From Rhodocyclaceae bacterium (GTDB lineage Bacteria; Pseudomonadota; Gammaproteobacteria; Burkholderiales; Rhodocyclaceae), in NCBI GenBank assembly GCA_013388985.1, contig JACAEF010000052.1, forward strand, positions 1-64,000: a DNA stretch of 64,000 bases, read 5' to 3'. Each line of letters starts with the position of its first letter. Within the stretch, counting starts at the first letter, position 1. A program made the position numbers and the translations under genes. The notes under the pieces are model-generated. The model saw only the letters and a program-made list of their open reading frames with translations. It had not been told where the DNA came from and made no database searches. Of the stretch, positions 1 to 10,460 are shown in pieces.

Positions 1-136
1 GCAAGTCCTGCTGGCTCAAATTGCGTCGCTTCATCACGTCTTGCAGCGTCTCGGCTCCATACGCCGTCCCCACCGCCGCCAACCCCATTCCCGCCGCCAT
101 CAACCACGGTACGGCTCGCCCCTTCAGATGTTTCAT
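1..136 (-). CDS. Secreted protein, N-terminus only (possibly Sec-type nitrous-oxide reductase)
   Basis: Only the first 45 codons are in the window and the gene runs off the left edge. It starts MKHLKGRAVPW, followed by a hydrophobic stretch and a likely signal-peptidase site after TAYGA. The mature part begins ETLQDVMKRRNLSQQDL. The start follows a strong AGGAGGA ribosome site. There is no twin-arginine motif, so Sec export is expected. The mature N-terminus resembles what I remember of clade II (Sec-type) NosZ, and the perfect FNR promoter upstream fits an anaerobic respiratory enzyme, but 45 residues cannot prove this. It does not look like a cytochrome, since no CXXCH is present in this part. 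Confidence 0.5.
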   Translation of the reverse strand, partial: MKHLKGRAVPWLMAAGMGLAAVGTAYGAETLQDVMKRRNLSQQDL

Positions 137-226
137 GTTTTCCTCCTGGAAAGATGGGAGATCAAAAAGGCGCAGCGGCGAATGCGCAAGGATGCGACAC
201 AGTGTCGCTGCGACAATTTGCCGCAC

Positions 227-268
227 AATCTATTCGCCGGCCTGGGGCTTCACCTTGATTGGAATCAA
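227..268 (-). promoter_or_regulatory. FNR/ANR-type promoter for the leftward gene
   Basis: A perfect FNR box, TTGAT-TGGA-ATCAA, lies at 255-268. On the minus strand a -10 hexamer TAGATT occupies 232 down to 227, which places the box centre at about -41.5, the classic class II activator position. Transcription would start near 220 and leave a leader of about 84 nt before the secreted-protein start at 136. No matching -10 exists at that distance on the plus strand, so control of the gene at 316 by this box is less certain. Confidence 0.8.
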
Positions 269-315
269 GTATCGGACACTCTTTTCTCGGCCGGGCGTGA
301 TACCTTTGCGGCTCG

Positions 316-786
316 ATGATGATCCGCAACTCCCTGCTCGTCGATTCGGCCATGGTCCTCGCCCTGATCCTGATCGGGGCGGTCGGTTACAAGCTTTCGC
401 CCTTGCTGCTGCCAAAGGCCGATCTGTTCGTTCAGCCCGATCCCGGCTGCGATCTGCATCGGGCGGCGTGCACGGCCACTCTGCCAGAGGGGGGGCGGCT
501 GACCTTTTCGCTGACGCCGCGGCCGATCCCGGTGGCCGAGCCGCTCGATGTCGAGGTGATCCTCGAAGGGCTGGGGGCCGAGCAGGTGAAGGTCGATTTC
601 GCCGGCGTCGAGATGAGCATGGGCTACAACCGGCCGGCGCTGCGGGCGCTCACGCCTTATCGCCATGTCGGCCAGGCAACCCTGCCGGTGTGCGTCACCG
701 GCCGCATGCTGTGGCAGGCGACCGTGCTGGTGGAGAGCGGCGCCCAGCGCATCGCCGTGCCGTTCCGGTTCGAGGCAGGGCATTGA
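316..786 (+). CDS. Membrane-anchored conserved hypothetical protein
   Basis: A 156-residue protein with one N-terminal hydrophobic segment (about residues 8-30) and a soluble, probably periplasmic, beta-rich domain. Two cysteines lie eight residues apart in PGCDLHRAACTA, and a third sits in LPVCVTGRM. The layout recalls small membrane proteins encoded near respiratory oxidases (FixH-like size and topology), but I cannot assign a named family. It is followed two bases later by another small membrane protein, so the two probably form one unit. The start is one of two adjacent ATG codons with no strong ribosome site. The function is unknown; the divergent FNR-controlled gene hints at respiration or metal-centre assembly. 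Confidence 0.7.
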   Translation: MMIRNSLLVDSAMVLALILIGAVGYKLSPLLLPKADLFVQPDPGCDLHRAACTATLPEGGRLTFSLTPRPIPVAEPLDVEVILEGLGAEQVKVDFAGVEMSMGYNRPALRALTPYRHVGQATLPVCVTGRMLWQATVLVESGAQRIAVPFRFEAGH

Positions 787-788
787 AA

Positions 789-971
789 ATGCGCATCCTT
801 CTGATCCTGATCAACGTCGCATTGCTGATTGCGATCGTCTTCGTGGTGTTTTTCTGGGAGCCGCAGTTCAAGGAAGCGCCGTTGCCAGGCACCCACGACG
901 CGCGGCTGGGTGGAGATGTTCCAGCCGCCGGCGCGGTGGATGCGCCGCCCCGAAAGGGTGAGTCACCCTGA
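789..971 (+). CDS. Small single-pass membrane protein, hypothetical
   Basis: A 60-residue protein starting MRILLILINVALLIA. It has one N-terminal transmembrane helix (about residues 3-24) and a short hydrophilic Pro/Ala/Gly-rich tail. It begins two bases after the previous stop codon, so it is probably translated together with it. The ORF track hides it in the tail of the 21..971 reading frame and does not list it separately. Its last 9 bases overlap the end of rsgA on the opposite strand. I recognise no family. Confidence 0.6.
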   Translation: MRILLILINVALLIAIVFVVFFWEPQFKEAPLPGTHDARLGGDVPAAGAVDAPPRKGESP

Positions 972-1883
972 GCGATGCGCTCGCGCCGCTTCGGCCTCGC
1001 GGGCGATCGCGACGAAGTGCGCAAGCCGCCGGGCATCGATCTCTCCACGGTCGACGGCGGCCTTGATCGCGCAATCCGGTTCGTTTTCGTGACGGCAGTC
1101 GCGGAAGCGGCACTGACCGAGATGCGGCAGGAATTCGGCGAAACCCAGTTCGATCTCGCCGCGTGTCAGATGGGCGAGCCCGAACGCCTGCAGGCCGGGC
1201 GAGTCGATCAGCGCGCCGCCGCCGTCCGGCAGGAAATAAAGGCGGGTGTGCGTGGTGGTGTGCTTGCCGGAATCGAGTGCCGTCGAGATTTCTTGCGTCG
1301 CCGCGGCCGCATTCGGCAGCAGGGCATTGACGAGCGTGGACTTGCCCATGCCGCTTTGGCCGACCAGCACCGACTCCTGGCCGTGCAACCAGGGTTTGAG
1401 CGGCGAGGCATCGGTCAGGGCGGAGAGCTCGACGATCGGCAGGCCGAGTGCCGCGAAGGGGGCGAGTTCGGCGCGCGCCGCGGCCAGCCCGGCGGTGAGG
1501 TCGCATTTGTTGAGGACGATGACACTGCGCAGCCTTTCATGCGCGGCGGCGACGAGCGCGCGGGAGATCAGCTGCGGATAAAAGCTCGGCTCGGTGGCGA
1601 CGACGAGCACCACCTGGCTCGCGTTGGCGGCGATCAGCTTCTGCTTCCACGGATCGGAGCGATAGAGTAGCGAGCGGCGCGGCGCATGGGCATGGATCGG
1701 CGCCTCGTTGCCATGCACTTCGCCGAGCGTGACGCGATCGCCGCAGGCGTAGATGCTTTTCTTGCCGCGCGGAATGCCGATGACGACGCGGCCATCGGTG
1801 AGCGTGACCTCATAGTGCCGACCGAAGGCGGCCGTGACGATGCCTTCGAGCATGCCGGCGGCGATGATCTTTCCTTCCCTCAC
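963..1883 (-). CDS. rsgA: Ribosome small-subunit GTPase RsgA (YjeQ/EngC)
   Basis: A 306-residue circularly permuted GTPase that acts in late maturation of the 30S subunit. An N-terminal OB-fold is followed by the permuted motif order: NKCD (G4) near residue 125, then the P-loop GQSGMGKST near 174, then DSPG (G3) near 227. The C-terminal zinc module CRFRDCRHENEPDC is complete. The length is typical of the family. M11 is an equally good start and would remove the overlap with phhB. The gene overlaps phhB by 4 nt and lies at the end of a leftward group with the M48 protease, an order often seen beside orn in betaproteobacteria. Confidence 0.95.
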   Translation of the reverse strand: MREGKIIAAGMLEGIVTAAFGRHYEVTLTDGRVVIGIPRGKKSIYACGDRVTLGEVHGNEAPIHAHAPRRSLLYRSDPWKQKLIAANASQVVLVVATEPSFYPQLISRALVAAAHERLRSVIVLNKCDLTAGLAAARAELAPFAALGLPIVELSALTDASPLKPWLHGQESVLVGQSGMGKSTLVNALLPNAAAATQEISTALDSGKHTTTHTRLYFLPDGGGALIDSPGLQAFGLAHLTRGEIELGFAEFLPHLGQCRFRDCRHENEPDCAIKAAVDRGEIDARRLAHFVAIAREAEAARAHRSG

Positions 1884-2161
1884 GGTGCGAAGAACAGCGC
1901 GTCGATCCGCGCCGCGTTGGCGAAATCCTTTTCAGTCAGACCGCCGGCGCTGTGGGTGCTGAAACTCACGCGGCAACGGTCGTAACCGACTTCCAGATCG
2001 GGATGATGGTCGCTGCGCTGGGCGATCCAGGCGAGGGCATTCACGAAGGCCATCGTCTCGTGGAAATTGGCGAAACGGTAGGTCTTGACGATGGCATTGC
2101 CTGCGCGCTTCCATCCCTCGAGCGCGGCGAGGCGGGTTGCGATCTCCTGGTCGTTCAGCAT
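1880..2161 (-). CDS. phhB: Pterin-4a-carbinolamine dehydratase
   Basis: A 93-residue PCD/DCoH-family enzyme that dehydrates 4a-hydroxytetrahydropterin during pterin recycling. The hallmark HHPDLEVGYDRC segment is present near residue 53, with the two histidines and proline of the active site, and length matches the family. It overlaps the upstream M48 protease gene by 7 nt and the downstream rsgA by 4 nt, so the three genes are translationally coupled. No phenylalanine hydroxylase gene is in the window, so its substrate source is not visible here. Confidence 0.93.
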   Translation of the reverse strand: MLNDQEIATRLAALEGWKRAGNAIVKTYRFANFHETMAFVNALAWIAQRSDHHPDLEVGYDRCRVSFSTHSAGGLTEKDFANAARIDALFFAP

Positions 2162-3453
2162 GGCGATGGCTCCTGACGGGAAAGGGATTCGAGGTGGGCG
2201 ATGCGCACGGCAGCCGGCGGGTGCGAGTCGTAGAACAGCGAGTGCAGCGGATCGGGCGTCAGTGTCGCGGCATTGTCGCGGTAGAGCGTGACCAGCGCAC
2301 TGATCAGTGCCCGGCCATCGGTCTGCTGCGCGGCATAGGCATCCGCCTCGAACTCGTGCCGCCGCGACAGCGCCGAAAACAGCGGCGTGAGCGGGAAGGC
2401 GAACACCGGCAGCACGAGCGAGAAGAGGATCAGCGCCAGCGCGGTGTTGCGTGCCGTTCCGTCAGCGCCGACTTTGATCGCTTCGCCGGCGTTGAGCCCA
2501 GCGTAGAACCACGGCTGGTCGATGAGCTGGCCGAGCAGCCAGAGCACGGCCAGCGAGAGCGTGGCCATCACCGCGATGCGCTTGGCGATGTGATGGCGGC
2601 GGTAGTGACCGAGCTCGTGCGCGAGCACGGCTTCGGTTTCGGCCGGCTCGAGCTTGTCGATCAGCGTATCGAAGAAGACGATGCGCTTCGACTTGCCGAA
2701 GCCGGTGAAATAGGCGTTGCCGTGCGCCGAGCGCTTCGAGCCGTCCATCACGAACAAGCCCGAGCTGGCGAAGCCGCAGCGCGCCAGCAGTGTCTCGATG
2801 CGTTGCTTTACCTCGCCCTCGGCAAGCGGCGTGAATTTGTTGAACAGCGGCGCGATGAAAGTCGGATAGAGCAGCAATACCAGCAGGTTGAAGGCGAGCC
2901 AGGTCAGCCAGACATACAGCCACCAGTGGCGCCCCATCGCCTCCATCAGCCAGAGCACAAACAGCAGGAGCGGCGCGCCGATCAGCACGGTCAGCACGAG
3001 TTGCTTCGCTAGATCGGCGAGGAACAGCCGTGGCGTCATCTTGTTGAAGCCGAAGCGTGCCTCGATGCCGAAGATGCGTTTGACCGCGAAGGGCAGGCCG
3101 ACGAGAAAGCCCGTCAGCCCGACGCTGGCGAACAGCGCGAGACCGTAAGCCAGGCCGGCATCGGGGAAGAAACCGCGCCAGAAACGGTCGAACGCCGCCA
3201 ACAGCCCGCCGTAGGTTGATACCAGCAACAGCAGGGTGTCGGCGGCCAGTTCGAAGAGCCCGAGACGGAGCTTGGCGACCGTGTAGTCGGCGGCCTTGCG
3301 ATGCTCGGCCAGCGAGATGCGCCCGGCGAATGCGGCCGGTACGGCATGCCGATGCGCGGCGACATGACGCATCTGACGCAGGCTCAGCCAGACGCGCAAT
3401 GCGGTGGTGAGCGCCAGCAGGGCGAGAAAGGCGGCAGAGAAAACGGCAGTCAT
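2155..3453 (-). CDS. M48-family membrane zinc metalloprotease (Ste24/CAAX protease-like)
   Basis: A 432-residue integral membrane protease. Several hydrophobic helices surround the zinc-binding motif HELGH near residue 281, and a second glutamate ligand lies downstream in [11 protein letters not shown]. An N-terminal Peptidase_M48_N-like membrane region precedes the catalytic domain, as in Ste24/CAAX prenyl protease 1 rather than the shorter HtpX. Bacterial members probably handle membrane protein quality control, since prenylated substrates are absent. It is the first gene of the M48-phhB-rsgA group and is divergent from orn with about 60 nt between them. Confidence 0.92.
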   Translation of the reverse strand: MTAVFSAAFLALLALTTALRVWLSLRQMRHVAAHRHAVPAAFAGRISLAEHRKAADYTVAKLRLGLFELAADTLLLLVSTYGGLLAAFDRFWRGFFPDAGLAYGLALFASVGLTGFLVGLPFAVKRIFGIEARFGFNKMTPRLFLADLAKQLVLTVLIGAPLLLFVLWLMEAMGRHWWLYVWLTWLAFNLLVLLLYPTFIAPLFNKFTPLAEGEVKQRIETLLARCGFASSGLFVMDGSKRSAHGNAYFTGFGKSKRIVFFDTLIDKLEPAETEAVLAHELGHYRRHHIAKRIAVMATLSLAVLWLLGQLIDQPWFYAGLNAGEAIKVGADGTARNTALALILFSLVLPVFAFPLTPLFSALSRRHEFEADAYAAQQTDGRALISALVTLYRDNAATLTPDPLHSLFYDSHPPAAVRIAHLESLSRQEPSPC

Positions 3454-3514
3454 GAGCGGAAAAGTGAGTCAGGTATGCAAGAATGCAAGCGATTCACAAA
3501 CTCGGAAACGCAGT

Positions 3515-4060
3515 ATGGCACAAGACCAAAACGCCCTCGTCTGGCTCGACATGGAAATGACCGGGCTCGACCCGGACCGCGACCGCATTCTCGAACTGGC
3601 GATGGTGATCACCAACTCCCAGCTCGAGGTGATCGCCGAAAGCGCCGTCTGGGCGGTGCATCAGGACGACGCCGTGCTCGATAGCATGGACGAATGGAAC
3701 AGGAAGACCCACGGCAAGTCCGGACTGATCGAACGGGTGCGGGCCTCGAAGCTCGGCGAGGCGGAGGTCGAAGCCCAGGCGCTCGATTTCCTGAAACGCC
3801 ATGTGCCGGCGGGCAAGTCGCCGATCTGCGGCAACTCGATCTGCCAGGACCGGCGCTTCATGGCGCGGCACATGCCGAAGCTCGAGGCCTGGTTCCACTA
3901 CCGCAACCTCGATGTCTCGACGCTCAAGGAGCTCGCCCGGCGCTGGGCACCGGCGATCGCCAAGGGTGTCAAGAAGGGTGGCAAGCACGAGGCGCTGGCC
4001 GACATCTACGAGTCGATCGAAGAGCTCAAGTATTACCGCGCGAATCTGCTCAAGATCTAG
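3515..4060 (+). CDS. orn: Oligoribonuclease
   Basis: A 181-residue DEDDh 3'-5' exoribonuclease that degrades 2-5 nt RNA and linear di-GMP in the cytoplasm. The first acidic motif is LDMEMTGLD near the N-terminus; the later ones are ICQDRRFM and the KHEALADI segment with the catalytic H and D. The start MAQDQN gives the family's standard length; upstream ATG and GTG codons in the longer ORF would add an unrelated extension. Its TAG stop codon is formed by the terminal CTAG of the repeat element at 4057-4207. Confidence 0.96.
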   Translation: MAQDQNALVWLDMEMTGLDPDRDRILELAMVITNSQLEVIAESAVWAVHQDDAVLDSMDEWNRKTHGKSGLIERVRASKLGEAEVEAQALDFLKRHVPAGKSPICGNSICQDRRFMARHMPKLEAWFHYRNLDVSTLKELARRWAPAIAKGVKKGGKHEALADIYESIEELKYYRANLLKI

Positions 4061-4207
4061 GGAAACGCTGAATAAATTGCTGCGCGGGCGCATCGCTGCG
4101 TTGCGCGGTGCTCGCTCCCTCGCCTATCTGCTCGATATGTCTCGGTCGCTGCGCTCCGGGCGCCTAGCAACGCATCCCGCTCGCGGCTTTCTTCAGCGTT
4201 TCCCTAG
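4057..4207. repeat. 151-bp palindromic element with 16-bp terminal inverted repeats
   Basis: The sequence starts CTAGGGAAACGCTGAA and ends with its exact reverse complement TTCAGCGTTTCCCTAG, giving perfect 16-bp terminal inverted repeats around a GC-rich core. It fills the whole space between the convergent genes orn and the GT39-like gene, and its terminal CTAG supplies the TAG stop codon of both. It encodes no transposase, so it looks like a MITE- or REP-type non-autonomous element. I see only this one copy in the window. It may also act as a bidirectional transcription barrier. Confidence 0.8.
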
Positions 4208-5781
4208 TCCGCTCGACGGTCCAGATACCAGCGTTCCTTGCGGTCGCCCGCGCGGTGACCTTGCCAGACTTCCTGCCAGCCAGGCGTTAGCAGCCGATCG
4301 CGCTGGGCGACGACGAGGCGCCAAGCGCACTGGCGTCCGGCGGAAGCGGGGACGGTGCGGATGCCGGTGTAATAATCAAGCACGGCGCGCTGCGCGGCGC
4401 CGAGCCCGAGTTGCTCGATACAGTCGATCCCGGCGGGCAGCGCTGCCTGCAGCGACTGGACGACAGGACGGTAGGACTTGTAATGGTCGATCCACGCCAT
4501 CCACAGGCTGGCGATCAGTGCCCACATCAGCGTCAGGCCGCCGGCCCAGCGCAATGACGGCCGCCAGCTGGCGCGCCGCAATCCCCACGACAGCAGCCAC
4601 AGGGTCGTCAGCAGCGCGGCGAAGGCCAGCACGAAATACGAATAGTGGACGACATGGCCCGGCGCGAGGCGTTCGAAATTCCGCGCCAGCTTGGCCGGCC
4701 AGCCCAGCGCCTGGGCGCTGGCACCGAGCCAGATCAACACCGCGAAGAAGGTGAAGGTCATCCAGCCGAACCAATCGAAGGCGTTCGCCGCGCCACGGCG
4801 CAGCCGGTCGGCGCCCGATGCTGCGACGAGCAGCAGCGGCAGCAGCAACGGCAGCAGCGCCAGCGTGCGCGGCGGCCCGGACAGATACCACGAGAGCGCG
4901 AGCAGGACGCCCAGCAGCGGCAGCGCCAGTCTGCCGGCGTCGGCCCGGTGGAGCCAGAGGCTCCAGAGCGCGAGCGGCCAGATCGGCCAGCTCACCCAGC
5001 CCAGCTGTTCGAGATGCTGCCCTTGCGGCCAGTGACGTCCGGCTGTCGCCTCGGCAAGCTCGTTGCGCCACCACTGCGCCCAGAATTCCGGTGCGGCATG
5101 CTGCAGCGCCCACGGCCAGGCGCCGGCGAGTGGCACGGCGATCAGCAAGGCGAGTGCGAGTCCGATCCAGTCACGCCGCAGAATCGGCGCTGGCAGGACG
5201 GCAAGGGCCATGACGAGGCCGGCCAGCCCATGGGCGGGGAAGGCGAGGCCGAGTCCCAGGCCGAGCAGGACGGCGCCGCCGCGCCGGCCTTGCAGGATCA
5301 GCCCCGCGCCCCACCAGGCCAGCGCGGCGAACGCCAGACCGGCGATGCCGGGCTGGGCCTCGTGCAACGGCAGCAGCAGGCCCAGGGTGCCCAAGGCGAG
5401 CAGCACGGCAATCCTCCCGGCGTTGCCACCAAAGAAGCTGCGCGCCGCGCCGGCCAGCGCGACGAGGAACAGGGCGCCAAAGAGCGCGGTCGCCAGCCGT
5501 GCGGCGACGTGGAAACCGAGCAGGCCCCCGAAGAGTTTGCCCAGCAGCGCGGCGAGCCAGTGATAGAGGGGCGCCGTGTGCGGCCAGGGGGTGCCGGCGA
5601 TGGCCGGAACGAGCCAGTCCGAAGAGTTCAGGAAGCCCCAGGCGATGCCGAGGTGGATCGCATCCTCGTGCTTCCACGGGTCGTGCTGGAGACCCGTCAG
5701 CAGATAGATCGCGGCCAGCGCGACGACGACCGCGAGCGGCAGGCGGGGCGAGAGCGGCTGGGCGGAGAGGGCGAAATTCAT
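4204..5781 (-). CDS. Integral membrane glycosyltransferase, ArnT/PMT (GT39)-like
   Basis: About 525 residues with some ten to twelve hydrophobic helices and a short soluble C-terminal region. The first periplasmic loop has the acidic pattern HEDAIHLGIAW followed by PWPHTAPLYHW, as in GT39/ArnT-type transferases that move a sugar from a polyprenyl-phosphate carrier onto lipid A or protein. The acceptor cannot be deduced. I chose MNFALSAQP over the longer ORF because the upstream ATG lies inside the rpmE terminator hairpin. One copy of the dispersed 25-bp repeat lies in frame at 5182-5205 and encodes LPAPIL. The TAG stop lies in the 151-bp element. Confidence 0.8.
   Translation of the reverse strand: MNFALSAQPLSPRLPLAVVVALAAIYLLTGLQHDPWKHEDAIHLGIAWGFLNSSDWLVPAIAGTPWPHTAPLYHWLAALLGKLFGGLLGFHVAARLATALFGALFLVALAGAARSFFGGNAGRIAVLLALGTLGLLLPLHEAQPGIAGLAFAALAWWGAGLILQGRRGGAVLLGLGLGLAFPAHGLAGLVMALAVLPAPILRRDWIGLALALLIAVPLAGAWPWALQHAAPEFWAQWWRNELAEATAGRHWPQGQHLEQLGWVSWPIWPLALWSLWLHRADAGRLALPLLGVLLALSWYLSGPPRTLALLPLLLPLLLVAASGADRLRRGAANAFDWFGWMTFTFFAVLIWLGASAQALGWPAKLARNFERLAPGHVVHYSYFVLAFAALLTTLWLLSWGLRRASWRPSLRWAGGLTLMWALIASLWMAWIDHYKSYRPVVQSLQAALPAGIDCIEQLGLGAAQRAVLDYYTGIRTVPASAGRQCAWRLVVAQRDRLLTPGWQEVWQGHRAGDRKERWYLDRRAD
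5182..5205 (-). repeat. Dispersed 25-bp repeat, in-gene copy (GT39-like gene)
   Basis: The minus strand reads CTTGCCGTCCTGCC then AGCGCCGATT, a slightly diverged copy of the window-wide family. It is in the sense orientation of its host gene and is read in the PPAPT-type frame as LAVLPAPIL. Confidence 0.65.
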
Positions 5782-5787
5782 GATGTC

Positions 5788-5817
5788 AAAAAAGCAAAGG
5801 GCAGCCATGGCTGCCCT
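5788..5817 (-). terminator. Rho-independent terminator of rpmE
   Basis: A perfect hairpin AGGGCAGCC-AT-GGCTGCCCT (5798-5817) is followed on the minus strand by TTGCTTTTTT. It lies about 85 nt after the rpmE stop codon and just before the GT39-like start at 5781. Confidence 0.85.
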
Positions 5818-5901
5818 TGCAATACCGACGGGCAGATTCCACTGCCCTGATCATGAAGCATTCGCAGGGAACCTGCCTTTGCCGCGAACGGCAGTGCGGC
5901 G

Positions 5902-6117
5902 TCAGGCGGCCGCGCCGGCGCGCTTGTATTTCTGCTTGAAGCGTTCGACGCGACCGGCGGTGTCGACGATCTTCTGCTTGCCGGTGTTGAACGGATGGCA
6001 GGCCGAGCAGACTTCGATGTGCAGGGGCCGGCCGGCGGTCGAGCGCGTCTTGAAGGTGTTGCCGCAGCTGCACGTCACCTCGATCTCGGTGTATTTGGGG
6101 TGGATGCCTTCTTTCAT
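5902..6117 (-). CDS. rpmE: 50S ribosomal protein L31, zinc-binding form
   Basis: A 71-residue L31 of the type that carries four zinc cysteines (CSCG near residue 16 and CSAC near residue 37). The N-terminus [12 protein letters not shown] is typical. L31 bridges the 50S and 30S subunits, and the zinc-containing form can serve as a zinc store. It lies downstream of rho on the same strand with 77 nt between them, the usual rho-rpmE neighbourhood, and has its own terminator. Confidence 0.97.
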   Translation of the reverse strand: MKEGIHPKYTEIEVTCSCGNTFKTRSTAGRPLHIEVCSACHPFNTGKQKIVDTAGRVERFKQKYKRAGAAA

Positions 6118-6194
6118 TTCACTATCCTCTTGCTGTCCGGTGGCCCGCGTTCATTGCGGAAAGCGGCGCATTATCCTGAAAAAACGATGGGAAA

Positions 6195-7457
<1,263 letters not shown>

Positions 7458-7592
7458 GGTTGTGCGTGAGCGCGGGCGCTTGAGCTCGGGAAAGAAACGA
7501 CGGGGGAGGGGAGGTATGCGCCGGGGGAGGGCCGGCTGCCCGGAGTCGACTAGCGGGGGGCGCCGCGCGACTCCGGGCGCACTGTAACGGGA

Positions 7593-7919
7593 TCAGAGAT
7601 TGCTGTCAATGAAGGCGGTGAGCTGCGATTTCGAGAGGGCGCCGACCTTGGTGGCCTCGACATTGCCATTTTTGTACAGGATCAGGGTCGGGATGCCGCG
7701 GATGCCGTATTCGCCCGGCGTCTTGGGGTTCTCGTCGATGTTCAGCTTGGCGACCTTCAGGCGGCCGCTGTATTCCTTGGCCACTTCGTCGAGAATCGGC
7801 GCGATCATCTTGCACGGGCCGCACCATTCGGCCCAGTAATCGACCAGCACCGGAATCGGGGATTCCAGCACGTCGCTCTTGAAGCTCGCGTCGGTGACGT
7901 AATGGATGTGTTCGCTCAT
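7593..7919 (-). CDS. trxA: Thioredoxin
   Basis: A 108-residue cytoplasmic thioredoxin with the active site WCGPCK near residue 32, the buried Asp/Lys pair and the cis-proline segment [14 protein letters not shown]. It reduces protein disulfides with electrons from thioredoxin reductase. It precedes rho on the same strand; the 135-nt gap contains no terminator that I can see, so some cotranscription is possible. Confidence 0.98.
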   Translation of the reverse strand: MSEHIHYVTDASFKSDVLESPIPVLVDYWAEWCGPCKMIAPILDEVAKEYSGRLKVAKLNIDENPKTPGEYGIRGIPTLILYKNGNVEATKVGALSKSQLTAFIDSNL

Positions 7920-7959
7920 GGCAATGCCTCGAGGGTGGACGATGATGGGAAAAGGGGGA

Positions 7960-8796
<837 letters not shown>

Positions 8797-9612
8797 TCAG
8801 TAGCAGTGCTCGGGGGCCGGATAGCGGCCTTCCTTGACGGCGGCGACATAAGCCTTGACGGCGCCTTCGATGCTCTGCGCCTCGGCCATGAAGTCCTTGA
8901 CGAAGCGGCCTTTCTTGCCCGGGTAGAGGCCGAGCATGTCGTAGAGCACCAGCACCTGGCCGTCACAGTCGGGGCCGGCGCCGATGCCGATCGTCGCGCA
9001 CACCTGGAGCGTGCGCGTGATCTTCGCGGCGAGCTTTGATGGCACCATTTCCAGCACCATCAGCGCCGCGCCGGCCTGTTCGAGCGCGATGGCGTCATTG
9101 AGCATGCGCTCGGCCGAGGCTTCGTCGCGGCCCTGCACGTGGTAGCCGCCGAGCGCGTGCACCGATTGCGGCGTCAGGCCGATGTGCGCGCAGACCGGCA
9201 CGCCGCGCTCGACGAGGAAATGCACGGTCTCCGCCATCACCGCGCCGCCTTCGAGCTTGACCATCTCGGCGCCGGCGGCGAGGAGCCGGCCGGCATTGCG
9301 GATCGCCTGCTCCTTCGATTCGTGATAGGCGCCGAAAGGCATGTCGGCGATGACCATCGCGCGGCTCACCATGTGGCCGACGCATTCGGTGTGATAGACC
9401 ATGTGCTCCATCGTCACCGGCAGCGTCGAGGTCCTGCCCTGGATCACGTTGCCGAGCGAATCGCCGACCAGCATCGCATCGACGCCGCAGCGGTCTTCGA
9501 GCGCGGCGAAGCTGGCGTCGTAGCAGGTCAGCATGGCGATCTTCTCGCCGCCATGCTTCATACGGGCGAGACCGGGAAGGGTGACGGGCTTGTTGCTGGC
9601 GAGATAGGTCAT
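8797..9612 (-). CDS. panB: 3-methyl-2-oxobutanoate hydroxymethyltransferase
   Basis: A 271-residue TIM-barrel enzyme that transfers a hydroxymethyl group from 5,10-methylene-THF to ketoisovalerate, giving ketopantoate. Metal and substrate motifs include [12 protein letters not shown] near residue 41 and ADMPFGAY. The ORF track begins at 9858, but [12 protein letters not shown] at 9612 is the family's N-terminus and its ATG overlaps the previous stop as TGATG. Expected length is about 270 residues, matching this start. Confidence 0.96.
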   Translation of the reverse strand: MTYLASNKPVTLPGLARMKHGGEKIAMLTCYDASFAALEDRCGVDAMLVGDSLGNVIQGRTSTLPVTMEHMVYHTECVGHMVSRAMVIADMPFGAYHESKEQAIRNAGRLLAAGAEMVKLEGGAVMAETVHFLVERGVPVCAHIGLTPQSVHALGGYHVQGRDEASAERMLNDAIALEQAGAALMVLEMVPSKLAAKITRTLQVCATIGIGAGPDCDGQVLVLYDMLGLYPGKKGRFVKDFMAEAQSIEGAVKAYVAAVKEGRYPAPEHCY

Positions 9613-9974
9613 CAGGGGCTGCGAAAGATGAAATAGACGGCGCCTAGGATACACAAAGCGGCCCACAGGTAGTCGAGCTTGAGCGGCTGGCGCATGTAGA
9701 AGACGACGAAAGGCACGAACACCGTCAGCGCGATGACCTCCTGCAGGATCTTGAGCTGCGGCAGCGACAGCTCGTGGTGGCCGATGCGGTTCGCGGGCAC
9801 CTGCAGCAGGTATTCGAACAGCGCGATGCCCCAGGAGGCCAGCGCGGCGATCCACCACGGACGGTCGTTGAGGTTCTTCAGGTGCGCATACCAGGCGAAG
9901 GTCATGAAGACGTTCGACGCCGACAAAAGCAGCACGGTCTGCCAGAGGACGGGAATGCCTTTCAGGAAGCTCAT
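9612..9974 (-). CDS. DUF486 (DMT-type) small membrane protein
   Basis: A 120-residue protein with four predicted helices, beginning [17 protein letters not shown] and containing the [13 protein letters not shown] and [13 protein letters not shown] segments that mark the DUF486 family, a half-size relative of drug/metabolite transporters. Its function is unknown. It overlaps folK by 4 nt and panB by 1 nt, so it is embedded in the folK-panBC operon. A cofactor-related transport role is possible but only by association. Confidence 0.85.
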   Translation of the reverse strand: MSFLKGIPVLWQTVLLLSASNVFMTFAWYAHLKNLNDRPWWIAALASWGIALFEYLLQVPANRIGHHELSLPQLKILQEVIALTVFVPFVVFYMRQPLKLDYLWAALCILGAVYFIFRSP

Positions 9975-10453
9975 GGCAACCTCTCGATGCGTTGATCGGC
10001 GACTTTCGGCAAGAGCTCGGCCAGCGGACCGCGGCCGGGGATGGTCAGCGTGGGCGCGATCTCGGCCAGCGGGGCGAGCACGAAGGCGCGCTCGGTCATG
10101 CGCGGATGGGGCAGGGTCAGCTCGGGTGAATCGAGCACCAGGTCGCCGCACAGCAGGAGGTCGAGATCGAGCGTGCGCGGCGCATTGCGCACCGAGCGCA
10201 CGCGGCCGAAGCGCGCTTCGATCGCGAACAGGTTGGCGAGCAGTTCGAGGGGCGGCAGCGCGCTCTCGATCATCGCCACGGCGTTGATGAAATCCGGCTG
10301 GTGCTTGAGGCCGACCGGCGCGGTGCGATAAAGGGAAGAGCTGGCGAGCAAACGCGCATCCGGCATTTCCCGCAGCGCGGCGAGCGCGGCGCGCACGGTT
10401 TTCACTGGATCGCCGAGGTTCGCGCCGAGCGCGACATAGGCAATGGCGGTCAT
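9971..10453 (-). CDS. folK: 6-hydroxymethyl-7,8-dihydropterin pyrophosphokinase
   Basis: A 160-residue HPPK that transfers pyrophosphate from ATP to hydroxymethyldihydropterin in folate synthesis. The start [15 protein letters not shown] is the family N-terminus; the ORF track's longer version adds codons that come from the pcnB repeat tract. The ATP/Mg site motif [11 protein letters not shown] is present near residue 90, and the earlier [12 protein letters not shown] segment is typical. It follows pcnB by 7 nt and overlaps DUF486 by 4 nt. Confidence 0.96.
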   Translation of the reverse strand: MTAIAYVALGANLGDPVKTVRAALAALREMPDARLLASSSLYRTAPVGLKHQPDFINAVAMIESALPPLELLANLFAIEARFGRVRSVRNAPRTLDLDLLLCGDLVLDSPELTLPHPRMTERAFVLAPLAEIAPTLTIPGRGPLAELLPKVADQRIERLP

Positions 10454-10460
10454 GGCTCGC

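Noticed and set aside
21-971. 316-residue plus-strand ORF at the left edge
   Set aside because: It runs through the FNR promoter and the 316..786 gene in another frame; only its last 60 codons (789-971) look real.
4645-5850. Long plus-strand ORF of 401 residues
   Set aside because: It is antisense to the GT39-like gene and has low-complexity Arg/Gln/Gly composition typical of high-GC shadow frames.
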